The notes under the pieces: generated by a model
What the model was told of the DNA's origin: nothing
Database searches by the model: none
The model's input: the letters and a program-made list of their open reading frames with translations, nothing else
Shown here: positions 1 to 6,749 of the stretch, piece after piece
Layout: each line of letters begins with the position of its first letter
How positions within the stretch are numbered: position 1 is the first letter of the stretch
Translations under genes and position numbers: made by a program
Assembly (NCBI GenBank): GCA_030428825.1
Contig: JAUIEL010000167.1
Location: forward strand, 1-11,097
Direction of reading: 5' to 3'
Origin: a bacterium
Lineage (GTDB): Bacteria; Planctomycetota; B15-G4; JADJEK01
Length of the DNA: 11,097 bases

Positions 1-912
1 CCCGCCGAGCGCCGTCGGCTGCGTCGCCGGCGCCGCGCCGAGGAGGAGGTAGCCGGTCGTCGGAGCGCCGAGCGAATTCCCGATCTGGAGGCCGAGCGGC
101 TGCCCGACCGTCGGGTTCCCGGTCGGCACGAGCGACGGGACACCGTTCGTGCCCGGCCACCCGGCGCCGTAGTTCGCCCAGGTCGGGAAGTCCGAGGGGC
201 AGAGCGGCGAGCCCGCGTCGCACGCCCACTCGACCAGGTTCCCGGCCAGCGCGCCGTTGTCGTTCGACGAGATGTACGTGTCGGTGAACATGTTGTGGTC
301 CCCGAACACCACGATCCGGCCGCCGCCGAAGTAGCCGGTCGACGGCTCGAGCACGACCAGGAACGGGTTCCCCGCCGAGTCGTTCCCGAGGAGCTGCGCG
401 TCCGATCCGTAGGTGAAGGTGCAGTTCGTCACGTACCGGTACGCGGTGATCGAGTCCGTGATCGGGTGGACCGGCGGGACCGGCGCCCCCGTGGCCGAGG
501 TCGAGATCGACGTGTAGTTCGTCACGCCGAACGGCGCGGTGAACGAGTCGTACGCCGCCAGCGGGAAGATGTCTCCGGTGACGACGAGGGTCCCGCCGCC
601 CTGCACCCACCCGACGAGCGCCGTCTGCTCGGCCGGCGAGAGCGCGCCGGTCGAGTTGCTCAGGAGCGACGTGTAGAAGACGTCGACGCCCGCGAGGTAC
701 GACGACGTCAGCGTCGGCGTCGACGGCGCGAGCACGCCCCCCGCCTGCGTGACGATCGAACGAAGGATCGAGTGGTTCCCGGTCACCAGCTCGCCGCCCG
801 GGTAGTTGACGCGGGAGACGTCGAAGCTTCCCCAGGCGCACTGACCTCGCGCCTCCACGGCGCCGACGAAGAAGAGGGTGGCCGCGAGACCGGGCGCGAC
901 GAGACGCTTCAT
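1..912 (-). CDS. Secreted protein with GATase1/DUF4350-like domain and C-terminal tail module (3' end beyond window)
   Basis: The reading frame is open from the ATG at 912 to base 1 (304 codons) and continues past the left edge. GGAGG lies 6 bases before the ATG. Residues 1-24 are a Sec signal peptide (KR, then a hydrophobic run); Cys25 follows RGQ, which is not a lipobox. Residues 30-230 look like a Rossmann-type GATase1/DUF4350-like fold: LSPAEQTALVGWVQGGGTLV at 91-110, then VTGD, HPITDSI at 149-155 and GRIVVFGDHNMFTD at 198-211. No catalytic Cys-His pair is obvious, so a binding or structural role is more likely than amidotransfer. From about residue 245 (YGAGWPGTNGVPSL, then LLLGAAPA at 289-296) a tail begins that resembles the C-terminus of the FG-GAP protein next door. 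The substrate is unknown. Secretion and domain class are fairly sure; the exact family is not. Confidence 0.85.
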   Translation of the reverse strand, partial: MKRLVAPGLAATLFFVGAVEARGQCAWGSFDVSRVNYPGGELVTGNHSILRSIVTQAGGVLAPSTPTLTSSYLAGVDVFYTSLLSNSTGALSPAEQTALVGWVQGGGTLVVTGDIFPLAAYDSFTAPFGVTNYTSISTSATGAPVPPVHPITDSITAYRYVTNCTFTYGSDAQLLGNDSAGNPFLVVLEPSTGYFGGGRIVVFGDHNMFTDTYISSNDNGALAGNLVEWACDAGSPLCPSDFPTWANYGAGWPGTNGVPSLVPTGNPTVGQPLGLQIGNSLGAPTTGYLLLGAAPATQPTALGG

Positions 913-916
913 GGGG

Positions 917-942
917 ATCCTCCGTTCGGACCGCCGGAGGAT
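917..942. repeat. 8-bp inverted repeat covering the ribosome site of the GATase-like gene
   Basis: ATCCTCCG (917-924) and CGGAGGAT (935-942) are perfect inverted arms with a 10-base loop. On the minus strand the downstream arm is the GGAGG ribosome site of the gene starting at 912. The upstream arm overlaps the -10-like TATCCT. No T-run follows, so it is a poor intrinsic terminator for the FG-GAP gene that ends at 961. It could act in read-through RNA or as an operator. Confidence 0.4.
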
Positions 943-964
943 ACCCGATCGCCCCGCCGCTCAA
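938..964 (-). promoter_or_regulatory. Candidate sigma70-type promoter of the GATase-like gene
   Basis: On the minus strand TTGAGC (964-959) and TATCCT (943-938) are separated by 15 bases, slightly shorter than ideal. Transcription would start near 931, giving a leader of about 19 bases that holds GGAGG before the ATG at 912. The -35 overlaps the TGA stop (963-961) of the upstream FG-GAP gene, so the two genes need not share a transcript. This is a motif match only. Confidence 0.35.
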
Positions 965-2574
965 GGGACCACGAGATCGATCGCGCCGGTCGCCGCGAAC
1001 CCGAGGGGCGAGCCGGCGTCGAGGACGAACGCCTGGGCGCGGTAGAGGAAACCGGACGCGTGGGCGGGCACGGTCTCGATCCACTCCGTCTCGCCCGCCC
1101 CGGGACGTCCCGGCGACACGGCGAACGGACCGTTCAGCACCGCCGGCGAGAGCGCCACCGCGAGCGTGCACCCCGCGCCGAGATCGACCGCCGCCGGCCC
1201 GGTGCCGATCAGGAACCACGCCACGCTCCCGCCGAGCGCGTCCTTCACCCGCAACGACTCCGGCGTCCCGACCGCCAACGACCCCGACGTGCGCAGCCGC
1301 GGCGCCACTCCCCCGCTCCCGGCGCACCCGTCGACGGCGGCGGTCGTCATGGTCAGGCTTCGAACCACCCGGGACTCGCTGCCGCTCCCCGCCGGCTCCG
1401 AGCCGGCCGCCCCGGCGATCAGCTCGGATCGCCCGTCGCCGTCGAGGTCCCCCGCCGCCGACACCGAGACGCCGAACACGTCCTCGTCTCCGTCCCCCGT
1501 GAGGACGAACAGGAGCTCCCCGTCGGCGCCCGAGAAGACCTCGATCCACCCCGCCCCCGTCCCGGGTTGGCCGTTCGACAGCCCGTACGCCACGTCGGCG
1601 ATCGCGTCGCCGTCGACGTCGCCGACCACCGCCCCGACCGAGACGCCGTCGCCGGAACCGAACGTCGTCTCCGCCTCGAACGCGAACGACAGGGCGCCCG
1701 ACGCCCCGTCGACGAACTCGAACCGCGGCCGGCGCGTCCCGTCCGGCTCCTGCCGCGACACGATCCGCGCCGGATCGGGAACTCCGTCGCCGTTCCGATC
1801 CCCCGCCGAGTCGAGATGCACGAGGAACGCTCCGGGCGCGCCGGTCGACGAGAAGAGCACGGCGCCCGTCTTCCCCGACACGGTGTCGACGGTCGGCGGG
1901 AGTCCGAGCGACGCGAGCGGCGAGTTCCCGAGGAGGACGTCGTCGAACCCGTCGAGGTCGACGTCCCCCGCCGCGGCGACGTGCGCGCCCCCGCCGAGCG
2001 TCGGCGCGGACGAGTACGCGTGGAGGAACGCCCCGGTCGCCCCCGAGACGACGCGCGTCTCGATCGGGACGATCATCCCCGCGAACGGCGGGATCTGCCG
2101 ACCCGCGGCGAGGAGGTCGAGCGTCCCGTCGGCGTCGACGTCGCCGGCGCCGGCGACCCGGAAACCGTCCGCCGGGACCGAGAACAGGAGCGCGCCGTCC
2201 TTCCCGGAGTGGACCGCGACGTGGTTGGACGTCGAGGACACTCCGTACCCGACGACCAGGTCCTCGGTGCCGTCTCCGTCGAGGTCTCCGCCACGCGCGA
2301 CGTCGGAGAAGCCGGCCCCGGCCGGGATCGAGACGATCACGCCCGCCGTCTTCCCGGAACGGATCGTGATCGCGCCCGGACCGAGCGGGCCGATCACGAA
2401 GTCGGGCACGCCGTCCCCGTCGACGTCGTCGATCGCGTCGCTCGCCCCGCCGACCGCCGCGCCGAACGCGCCGTCGACTTGATGCACCACCTCCTGCGCC
2501 GAGGCGTCGGGTCCCGGCGCGCCGGCCAGGAAGGTGAGGAGGGCGAACGGAGCGAAGCGTGAGGAGGGCGACAT
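961..2574 (-). CDS. Secreted seven-repeat FG-GAP (integrin-alpha-like) beta-propeller protein
   Basis: 537 aa. The ATG at 2574 was chosen because GGGAG sits 7 bases upstream and a signal peptide follows (MSPSSRFAPFALLTFLAG, cleaved near ASAQ at 24-27); the same frame is open farther upstream, but that part is Arg/Gly-rich and unlike an export signal. Seven Ca-binding loops of the DxDxDGxxD type start near residues 50, 97, 145, 204, 259, 319 and 376 (for example DVDGDGVPD, DLDGDGTED, DRNGDGVPD). Their spacing of 47-60 residues fits one seven-bladed propeller. Most blades also carry a VxSGxxGxxLF strand motif. The sixth loop, DVDGDAIAD, has lost its Gly. From about residue 417 (CAGSGGVAPRL) to the end runs a tail module shared with the neighbour at 1-912. 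It probably binds or adheres outside the cell; the partner is unknown. The gap to the next gene is 48 bases. Confidence 0.92.
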   Translation of the reverse strand: MSPSSRFAPFALLTFLAGAPGPDASAQEVVHQVDGAFGAAVGGASDAIDDVDGDGVPDFVIGPLGPGAITIRSGKTAGVIVSIPAGAGFSDVARGGDLDGDGTEDLVVGYGVSSTSNHVAVHSGKDGALLFSVPADGFRVAGAGDVDADGTLDLLAAGRQIPPFAGMIVPIETRVVSGATGAFLHAYSSAPTLGGGAHVAAAGDVDLDGFDDVLLGNSPLASLGLPPTVDTVSGKTGAVLFSSTGAPGAFLVHLDSAGDRNGDGVPDPARIVSRQEPDGTRRPRFEFVDGASGALSFAFEAETTFGSGDGVSVGAVVGDVDGDAIADVAYGLSNGQPGTGAGWIEVFSGADGELLFVLTGDGDEDVFGVSVSAAGDLDGDGRSELIAGAAGSEPAGSGSESRVVRSLTMTTAAVDGCAGSGGVAPRLRTSGSLAVGTPESLRVKDALGGSVAWFLIGTGPAAVDLGAGCTLAVALSPAVLNGPFAVSPGRPGAGETEWIETVPAHASGFLYRAQAFVLDAGSPLGFAATGAIDLVVP

Positions 2575-2808
2575 GAGGCGGCTCCCGGGCCGGGGTTCGA
2601 GACGGACCGGAGTCCCCACGCACGTTCCGGGCCGGCGCGATCCACCGCGGCCGGAGCCGACCGATCCGCGCGCCGGGGACGTCTCGACGGGGTTCGCCGA
2701 GCCCACCTCCGGTCCGGCGCTACGGGCGGGTGACGCGACGACGGAAACGGTGACCGTCGGCGGCGCCGCCTACGATGCGGCTCCACCCCCGACCACGGAG
2801 GCCGTCCC
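2575..2808. promoter_or_regulatory. Divergent intergenic region between FG-GAP and beta-helix genes
   Basis: These 234 bases separate two divergently transcribed genes and should hold both promoters. Rightward, TACGAT (2771-2776) is a good -10 candidate, with a weak GTGACC (2750-2755) 15 bases upstream. The predicted leader of about 26 bases contains GGAGG (2797-2801). An odd-length palindrome, ACGGT-G-ACCGT (2747-2757), overlaps the -35 and could be an operator, or chance. I found no convincing -10 leftward, only the GGGAG ribosome site just before 2574. No convincing small gene is visible. Confidence 0.4.
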
Positions 2809-3963
2809 GTGCGCATCCCACTCGCCCTCCTCGCGACCCTCGCCGTTCTCGCGCCGTCGCCGTCGTCGAGCGCCGAGACCCTCCACGTCGACCCGGAGCG
2901 CGGCCGCGACCGCGGCGACGGCTCGTCCCGACGTCCGCTGAGGACGATCGCCGCCGCCGTCGCCCGCCTCCCCGACCCGCTCGCCGACGCGTGGACGATC
3001 GCGCTCGCCGCGGGGACCTACGGATCGACCGGCGGCGAAGGGATGCCCGACGCGACGCTCGTCCTGATGCGGCGGATGCTCCCCGGCGCGACCGTCACCC
3101 TGCGCGGACCGTCGCCCGACGCGCGGGCCGTCCTCGCCTGGGAGGGGGAGCGGCGGCTCGTCCACGCGACCGAGGGGCGTTGGCACCTGGCGAACCTGCA
3201 GGTCGGGACGTTCTCGACCGCGCAGCGTCGCGGCGTCGAGGTCGAGGGGACGGCGGAGGTCGTGCTCGAGGACGTCCGCTTCCGGATCCGCAGCCTCTCG
3301 GGCGAGGGGATCTTCGCCACCCGCGGCGGCCGGGCGACCCTGCGCGGCGCGATCGAGCTGAACGAGCACCTGCACGACGACGCGGCGGACGAGACGTTCT
3401 GCGGGATCCTCGCGACCGACCACGGCGTCGTCGCGTTCGACCGGCGCGACGGAGCGACGCTCGACGTCGGGAACGGCCAGCTCTCGTGCCGCTACTACGG
3501 ACAGATCCGCCTCGGCTGCGCGTCGGCGCGCATCACCTCGTGGACCACCGGCAACAACCTCGCCGTGAACTCGAGCGGGCGCATCGACCTGCTCGGCACC
3601 GAGACGACGCTCGTGGCGAAGGACCCGCGGAACACGCCGATCGGCCTGGAGCACGACGGCCACGTCCTCGCCGAGGACGCCGTGATCCACGTCCGGGGGG
3701 AGAACCACTCCGCGATCGCGCTGCAGAAGGCGAGCACCTTCACCTGCAACGACGTCGACCTCGACGGCACGTTCCGTCACGCGCTCTGGGCGAGCAGCGG
3801 TTCGATGTTCGTCGGGCGGTTCCTCGGCGACGTCACCCGCCTCGAGGCGTCGACCGGCGCGCGGATCCTCGTGGAGGCGGTCGGCGGAGAGGTGAAGGGA
3901 CCGGTCGAGGCGCGCGGCGGAGGGGTCGTCTCGCTCCCGGACCGCGTCGTGCGCGGCGAGTGA
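2809..3963 (+). CDS. Secreted right-handed beta-helix (pectin-lyase-like, DUF1565-type) protein
   Basis: 384 aa. It starts at GTG 2809, with GGAGG exactly 7 bases upstream. Residues 1-22 are a Sec signal peptide (MRIPLALLATLAVLAPSPSS, cut after SSA). The mature start, LHVDPERGRDRGDGSSRRPL at about 25-44 followed by RTIAAAVARL, matches the entry motif of DUF1565 and related parallel beta-helix proteins (xVDxxxGxDxxDGSxxxPLRTI). The rest is made of short strands typical of stacked helix turns, with repeated V/L-x-V-G-x-G and x-L-x-D-V patterns (VVLEDVRFRI, ATLRGAIELN). Such proteins bind or cleave polysaccharide, but no catalytic residues could be assigned, so an enzymatic role is open. It lacks the tail module of its neighbours and ends at TGA 3963, 24 bases from the convergent lipoprotein gene. 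Confidence 0.88.
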   Translation: MRIPLALLATLAVLAPSPSSSAETLHVDPERGRDRGDGSSRRPLRTIAAAVARLPDPLADAWTIALAAGTYGSTGGEGMPDATLVLMRRMLPGATVTLRGPSPDARAVLAWEGERRLVHATEGRWHLANLQVGTFSTAQRRGVEVEGTAEVVLEDVRFRIRSLSGEGIFATRGGRATLRGAIELNEHLHDDAADETFCGILATDHGVVAFDRRDGATLDVGNGQLSCRYYGQIRLGCASARITSWTTGNNLAVNSSGRIDLLGTETTLVAKDPRNTPIGLEHDGHVLAEDAVIHVRGENHSAIALQKASTFTCNDVDLDGTFRHALWASSGSMFVGRFLGDVTRLEASTGARILVEAVGGEVKGPVEARGGGVVSLPDRVVRGE

Positions 3964-3977
3964 GCGCGGCGACCCCG

Positions 3978-3989
3978 GACCGATCGGTC
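3978..3989. terminator. 12-base palindrome in the convergent gap (possible bidirectional terminator)
   Basis: GACCGATCGGTC is a perfect palindrome between the beta-helix stop (3963) and the lipoprotein stop (3990-3988), and it overlaps the latter. As RNA it gives at most a 4-bp stem with a 4-base loop on either strand and has no U-run. It is therefore a weak terminator candidate, suggested mainly by its position. Confidence 0.2.
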
Positions 3990-4401
3990 AGGCGCAGAAC
4001 GGCTCGAGCGGACAGACCTGCGCCTTCACCTGGTCGAACGTCTCGACCGTCGCCTGCAGCGCCTGCTCGCCGCTCCCCGCGCCCGCCGCCTCGAGGAACT
4101 GCTCGAGGAACGTCACGAGGTTCGCCTTCGCGTCGGAGAGGCTCGCCGCCGCGAAGTCGCTCTGCATCAGACGGTCCGCGCCTCCCTGGATGAACTCGTC
4201 GAGGAGGGAGGCGACGTCGCTCGGGAGCTCGACGCCGCGCGCCGAGAGGAACTCGTCGGCGACGGCGCGGAGCTGTCCGGTCAGGCCGTCGGCCGAGAGC
4301 GCCGACATGTCGGTCCCCGTCGCCTCGCCGATCGAGTCGAGCGACTCGCACGCGGGGAGCGTCACGGCGACGAGGAGGACGAGGCGGAGGGACATCTGCA
4401 T
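3988..4401 (-). CDS. Small hypothetical lipoprotein, mostly helical
   Basis: 137 aa, starting at ATG 4401. GGGAG lies 7 bases upstream, which favours this ATG over the in-frame ATG two codons later. MQMSLRLVLLVAVTLPAC is a type II signal peptide with lipobox LPAC, lipidated at Cys18, so the product should be membrane-anchored and face the periplasm. The mature part is acidic, without Trp, and reads as a bundle of amphipathic helices (LTGQLRAVADEFLS, VASLLDEFIQGGADRLM, ANLVTFLEQFLEAAG). It ends in QVCPLEPFCA, whose Cys130 and Cys136 could form a small disulfide loop. I do not recognise the family. It stands alone: convergent with the beta-helix gene and divergent from the sulfatase-fold gene. 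Coding is supported by the third-base GC bias, ribosome site and lipobox. Confidence 0.85.
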   Translation of the reverse strand: MQMSLRLVLLVAVTLPACESLDSIGEATGTDMSALSADGLTGQLRAVADEFLSARGVELPSDVASLLDEFIQGGADRLMQSDFAAASLSDAKANLVTFLEQFLEAAGAGSGEQALQATVETFDQVKAQVCPLEPFCA

Positions 4402-4626
4402 GGTTCGACTCCCAGTGGGTCTCCCGGAACGCGGGCCGGTCGGTTCGTTCGAGGCGACAGCCTACCAGCCCGTCGAGGAACTCCCGCGGGGCCACGGCGG
4501 TCCCTCGACGGACGGCGACCGCTCTCGCGCCCGGCCCGCCGTCCGGTCGGAAATCGCTTGAACATCCCGGCGGCTCGGCGGAAGAGTGGAGCCGACCTCC
4601 TTCCGCGGGAACGACGAGGAACTCCC
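4402..4626. promoter_or_regulatory. Divergent intergenic region between lipoprotein and sulfatase-fold genes
   Basis: These 225 bases must hold both promoters. Leftward, TAGGCT on the minus strand (4464-4459) is a possible -10, giving a leader of about 50 bases, but no matching -35 is seen. Rightward, TTGAAC (4558-4563) resembles a -35 but has no TANNNT at 15-18 bases. Two other structures are present: a 9-bp inverted repeat, CGGACGGCG (4509-4517) with CGCCGTCCG (4537-4545), and a 12-base direct repeat, CGAGGAACTCCC, at 4474-4485 and 4615-4626. The second copy contains the ribosome site of the rightward gene. No small gene is supported. Confidence 0.35.
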
Positions 4627-6102
4627 ATGACGTCTCGCCCCCTCCGGCTCCTCCTCCTCCTTGCGCTCGCCCCCCTCTCCGCCGCGGCGGCGGACGATCC
4701 TCCGGGGGGCGCCCGGCCGCGGAACGTGCTGTTCTACCTGGTCGACACCTGCCGGGCGGACCGCATGGGCCTGTACGGACACGAGCGGGAGACGACGCCG
4801 TTCCTGTCGAAGCTGGCCGACCGGTCGATCGTGTTCGATCGCTGCTACGCGCAGGCGCCGTGGACGAAGCCGTCGATGGCGTCGATCCTCACCTCGCGGC
4901 CGCCGCCCGAGCACGGGGTCGTGACGCTGTTCGGACGGCTGGCGGACGAGGTGGTCACGTTCCCCGAGGTCCTCCACGAGGGCGGGTACGCGACGGCCGG
5001 GTTCTCCGCGAACCCGATCATGGGGCGGTGGTCGCACTACACGCAGGGGTTCGAGTGGTTCACGGAGTCGGGGGAGGTGAACCGCGCCGACCCGATCCAT
5101 CACGCCAGCGGTTCGGCGAAGGCGCTGAACGAGCACGTCTTCCGGTGGCTCGACCGGCGCGAGGACGACGGCCGCCCGATCTTCCTCTACGTGCACAGCG
5201 TCGACCCGCACGAGGAGTACGAGCCGGCGGCGCCGTTCCGGGCCGAGTACGCGGACCCGGCGCGGGACGACCCGTACCGCGAGGAGTGGAAGGCGCTCCT
5301 CGCGACCCGACCGGGGATCCCCGGCAACCACGTCACGGCGAGGAACTTCGAGGAGGCGGGCGTCGACGTCGAGCCGTTCATCGCGCACGGCCGCGACCTG
5401 TACGACGCGGACGTCCGGGCGAACGACCACGAGATCGAGCGGCTGTTCGAGCGGTGCCGCGAGGCGTGGGGCGACGACTTCGTCTTCGTCCTGACCTCGG
5501 ACCACGGCGAGGAGTTCTACGAACACGGCGGGACGAGCCACGGCTACTCGCTCTACGACGAGATGATCCACGTACCGCTGCTGATCCACGCGCCGGGCCT
5601 CCTCCCCGAGGCGGCGCGGGTCCGGTCGCCGGTCCGGTCGATCGACATCTACCCGACGCTCCTCGAACTCGTCGGGCTCGAGGCAGCCGGCCCGGACGAC
5701 CTCCGGGGCCGGAGCCTCCTCCCGCTGGTCGAGGACCCGCGGAGCTGGAAGGACGAGCCGGCGTTCGCCGAGAAGGTCGAGGACGAGTCGGCGCGCATCC
5801 TCCACGAGGGGGCCGGGATCGCGGTCTCGATCGTGCGCGGGAAGTGGAAGCTGGTCGTGAACCTCCGGTCGCCGAGCTTCTTCGACCTCCCGCCGCTCGA
5901 GCTGTACGACCTGTCGGTCGACCCGCGAGAGGAGCGGAACGTCGCGGACGACCACGCGACGGTCGCGCGCGAGCTCCGCGACGAGGCGCTCCGCTGGTCG
6001 GCGACGCACGTCGGCCACCGCGTCGGCGCCGACGACCTCGACCCGGAGGACCTCCCCGAGGAGCTGCTCGCCGAGCTCCGCGCGCTCGGGTACCTGAAAT
6101 GA
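4627..6102 (+). CDS. Secreted sulfatase-family (alkaline phosphatase superfamily) hydrolase with Thr at the nucleophile position
   Basis: 491 aa. ATG 4627 was chosen because GAGGA (4616-4620) lies 6 bases upstream and a signal peptide follows (MTSRPLRLLLLLALAPLSAA, cut near 22); a TTG at 4558 opens the same frame but has neither. The sulfatase core is complete: RNVLFYLVDTCRADRMGLYG at 32-51 with metal ligand Asp40, YVHSVDPHEEY at 188-198, TSDHGEEF at 290-297 with Asp292/His293, then EHGGTSHGYS and a C-terminal LYDLSVDPREERNVA, ending LRALGYLK. In place of the sulfatase C/S-x-P-x-R it reads APWTKPSMASILTS, with Thr80 where formylglycine would form and Met for Arg. In related phosphoethanolamine and glycerol-phosphate transferases, Thr is the nucleophile. 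This may therefore be a phospho-ester hydrolase or transferase rather than a sulfatase; the substrate is unknown. The second Asp of the usual DD pair is Thr41. Confidence 0.93.
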   Translation: MTSRPLRLLLLLALAPLSAAAADDPPGGARPRNVLFYLVDTCRADRMGLYGHERETTPFLSKLADRSIVFDRCYAQAPWTKPSMASILTSRPPPEHGVVTLFGRLADEVVTFPEVLHEGGYATAGFSANPIMGRWSHYTQGFEWFTESGEVNRADPIHHASGSAKALNEHVFRWLDRREDDGRPIFLYVHSVDPHEEYEPAAPFRAEYADPARDDPYREEWKALLATRPGIPGNHVTARNFEEAGVDVEPFIAHGRDLYDADVRANDHEIERLFERCREAWGDDFVFVLTSDHGEEFYEHGGTSHGYSLYDEMIHVPLLIHAPGLLPEAARVRSPVRSIDIYPTLLELVGLEAAGPDDLRGRSLLPLVEDPRSWKDEPAFAEKVEDESARILHEGAGIAVSIVRGKWKLVVNLRSPSFFDLPPLELYDLSVDPREERNVADDHATVARELRDEALRWSATHVGHRVGADDLDPEDLPEELLAELRALGYLK

Positions 6103-6107
6103 CGCGC

Positions 6108-6126
6108 GGGCCGGCGGCCCCCTTTC
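6108..6126 (+). terminator. Short hairpin with T-run after the sulfatase-fold gene
   Basis: GGGCC (6108-6112), loop GGC, GGCCC (6116-6120), then CCTTTC. It begins 5 bases after the stop at 6102. The stem is only 5 bp and the T-run only three bases, so it is a weak intrinsic terminator candidate. Confidence 0.25.
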
Positions 6127-6144
6127 CCATCGCCGGACGTCGGG

Positions 6145-6150
6145 TACCCT
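6145..6150 (+). promoter_or_regulatory. -10-like TACCCT 6 bases before GTG 6157 (leaderless start signal)
   Basis: TACCCT fits the bacterial TANNNT -10 pattern and ends exactly 6 bases before the GTG of the Cys-rich gene, so transcription would begin at or next to the start codon. No Shine-Dalgarno sequence is seen before this GTG, which agrees with a leaderless transcript. The same arrangement occurs before the ATG at 7948. Confidence 0.4.
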
Positions 6151-6156
6151 GACGGC

Positions 6157-6612
6157 GTGTCCCGTCGAACCGTGAGACCGAACGCCTGGATCGCCGGCCT
6201 GGTCACCCTGCTGGTCGCCGTGCCCGCCGTCCCCGCGTTCTCTTGGCTCGCGGCGGCGCTCCCGGGCGTCTGCGGCTGCGAAGCCAACTGTCCGAACGTC
6301 ACGTGCTGCGGCGCCGACGACGCGGGCGGGTCGACGTGCTGCGAGGACGCCGACGCGCCGGCCGCCCCCGCGCCGTCCCCGGAACGGGACGGCGGGGTGA
6401 ACGCGGACGACGGCTGCTCCTGCGGGCACGCCCCGCACGGCCCCGCCGGCCTCGCGCTCGGCGACCCCCGCCGACCCGCCGAGGCGGCGGAGGAGACCCT
6501 CCCCGACCGCGCCTCCGAGCCGCTCCGCGCGCTCGCGGCGGTCGCTCCGACCTCCCGCTCCGACGAGGTCGATCCTCCCCCTCCTCGCCCCTCCCTCGTG
6601 CCGCGCTCCTGA
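6157..6612 (+). CDS. Small Cys-rich membrane or secreted protein of unknown function
   Basis: 151 aa, with GTG 6157 taken as start; an in-frame GTG at 6172 is an alternative. The N-terminus is basic (MSRRTVRPN), followed by a hydrophobic segment at about 10-36 (AWIAGLVTLLVAVPAVPAFS) that is either a signal peptide or one membrane helix. Nine Cys follow: CGCEANCPNVTCC at 39-51, TCC at 60-62 and CSCGHAPHG at 87-95, separated by Ala/Pro/Asp linkers. The C-terminal third is Pro/Ala/Glu-rich and probably disordered. I do not recognise the family. The paired Cys and the CxCxHxxH-like segment could bind metal or form disulfides. The two-copper protein downstream makes copper handling thinkable, but this is inference. 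Strong third-base GC bias supports coding. Hairpins flank the gene on both sides. Confidence 0.7.
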   Translation: MSRRTVRPNAWIAGLVTLLVAVPAVPAFSWLAAALPGVCGCEANCPNVTCCGADDAGGSTCCEDADAPAAPAPSPERDGGVNADDGCSCGHAPHGPAGLALGDPRRPAEAAEETLPDRASEPLRALAAVAPTSRSDEVDPPPPRPSLVPRS

Positions 6613-6627
6613 GGTCGCGCCCCCGCA

Positions 6628-6648
6628 CGCGCCGGACGGTCCGGCGCG
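6628..6648 (+). terminator. GC-rich hairpin after the Cys-rich gene
   Basis: CGCGCCGGAC (6628-6637) and GTCCGGCGCG (6639-6648) are perfect 10-base arms around one central G, 15 bases after the stop at 6612. Folded with a 5-base loop, the stem is 8 bp, all G-C. There is no T-run. Its position between two same-strand genes suggests a terminator or processing structure; a protein-binding operator for the downstream gene is the alternative. Confidence 0.45.
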
Positions 6649-6749
6649 CGGGCGCGCGGTCCGTCCCGACTCCCCGCCGGCGATCGGCCCGCGGGTGATC
6701 TCCGTCGTCCCGTCGAACCGCCGGGGCGACCCGCACGAGGAATTCGATC

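Noticed and set aside
838..840. Cys25 of the GATase-like protein as a lipoprotein anchor
   Set aside because: The preceding residues are ARGQ; the -1 Gln and -3 Arg do not fit a lipobox, so an ordinary Sec signal is more likely.
295..2562. A 755-codon open frame on the plus strand, opposite the GATase-like and FG-GAP genes
   Set aside because: It spans two real minus-strand genes and their intergenic gap. The product is a low-complexity Arg/Asp-rich sequence, so it is a GC-driven shadow.
2575..2706. Upstream ATG at 2706 as the start of the FG-GAP protein
   Set aside because: The added 44 residues are Arg/Gly/Pro-rich and precede a good signal peptide. The ATG at 2574 has GGGAG 7 bases upstream.
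4558..4626. TTG at 4558 as the start of the sulfatase-fold protein
   Set aside because: It would add 23 polar residues before the signal peptide and has no ribosome site. ATG 4627 has GAGGA 6 bases upstream and begins directly with the signal peptide.
4462..6438. A 658-codon minus-strand frame opposite the sulfatase-fold gene
   Set aside because: No family motifs and an Arg/Val-rich composition; the plus strand holds all the conserved sulfatase-fold motifs.
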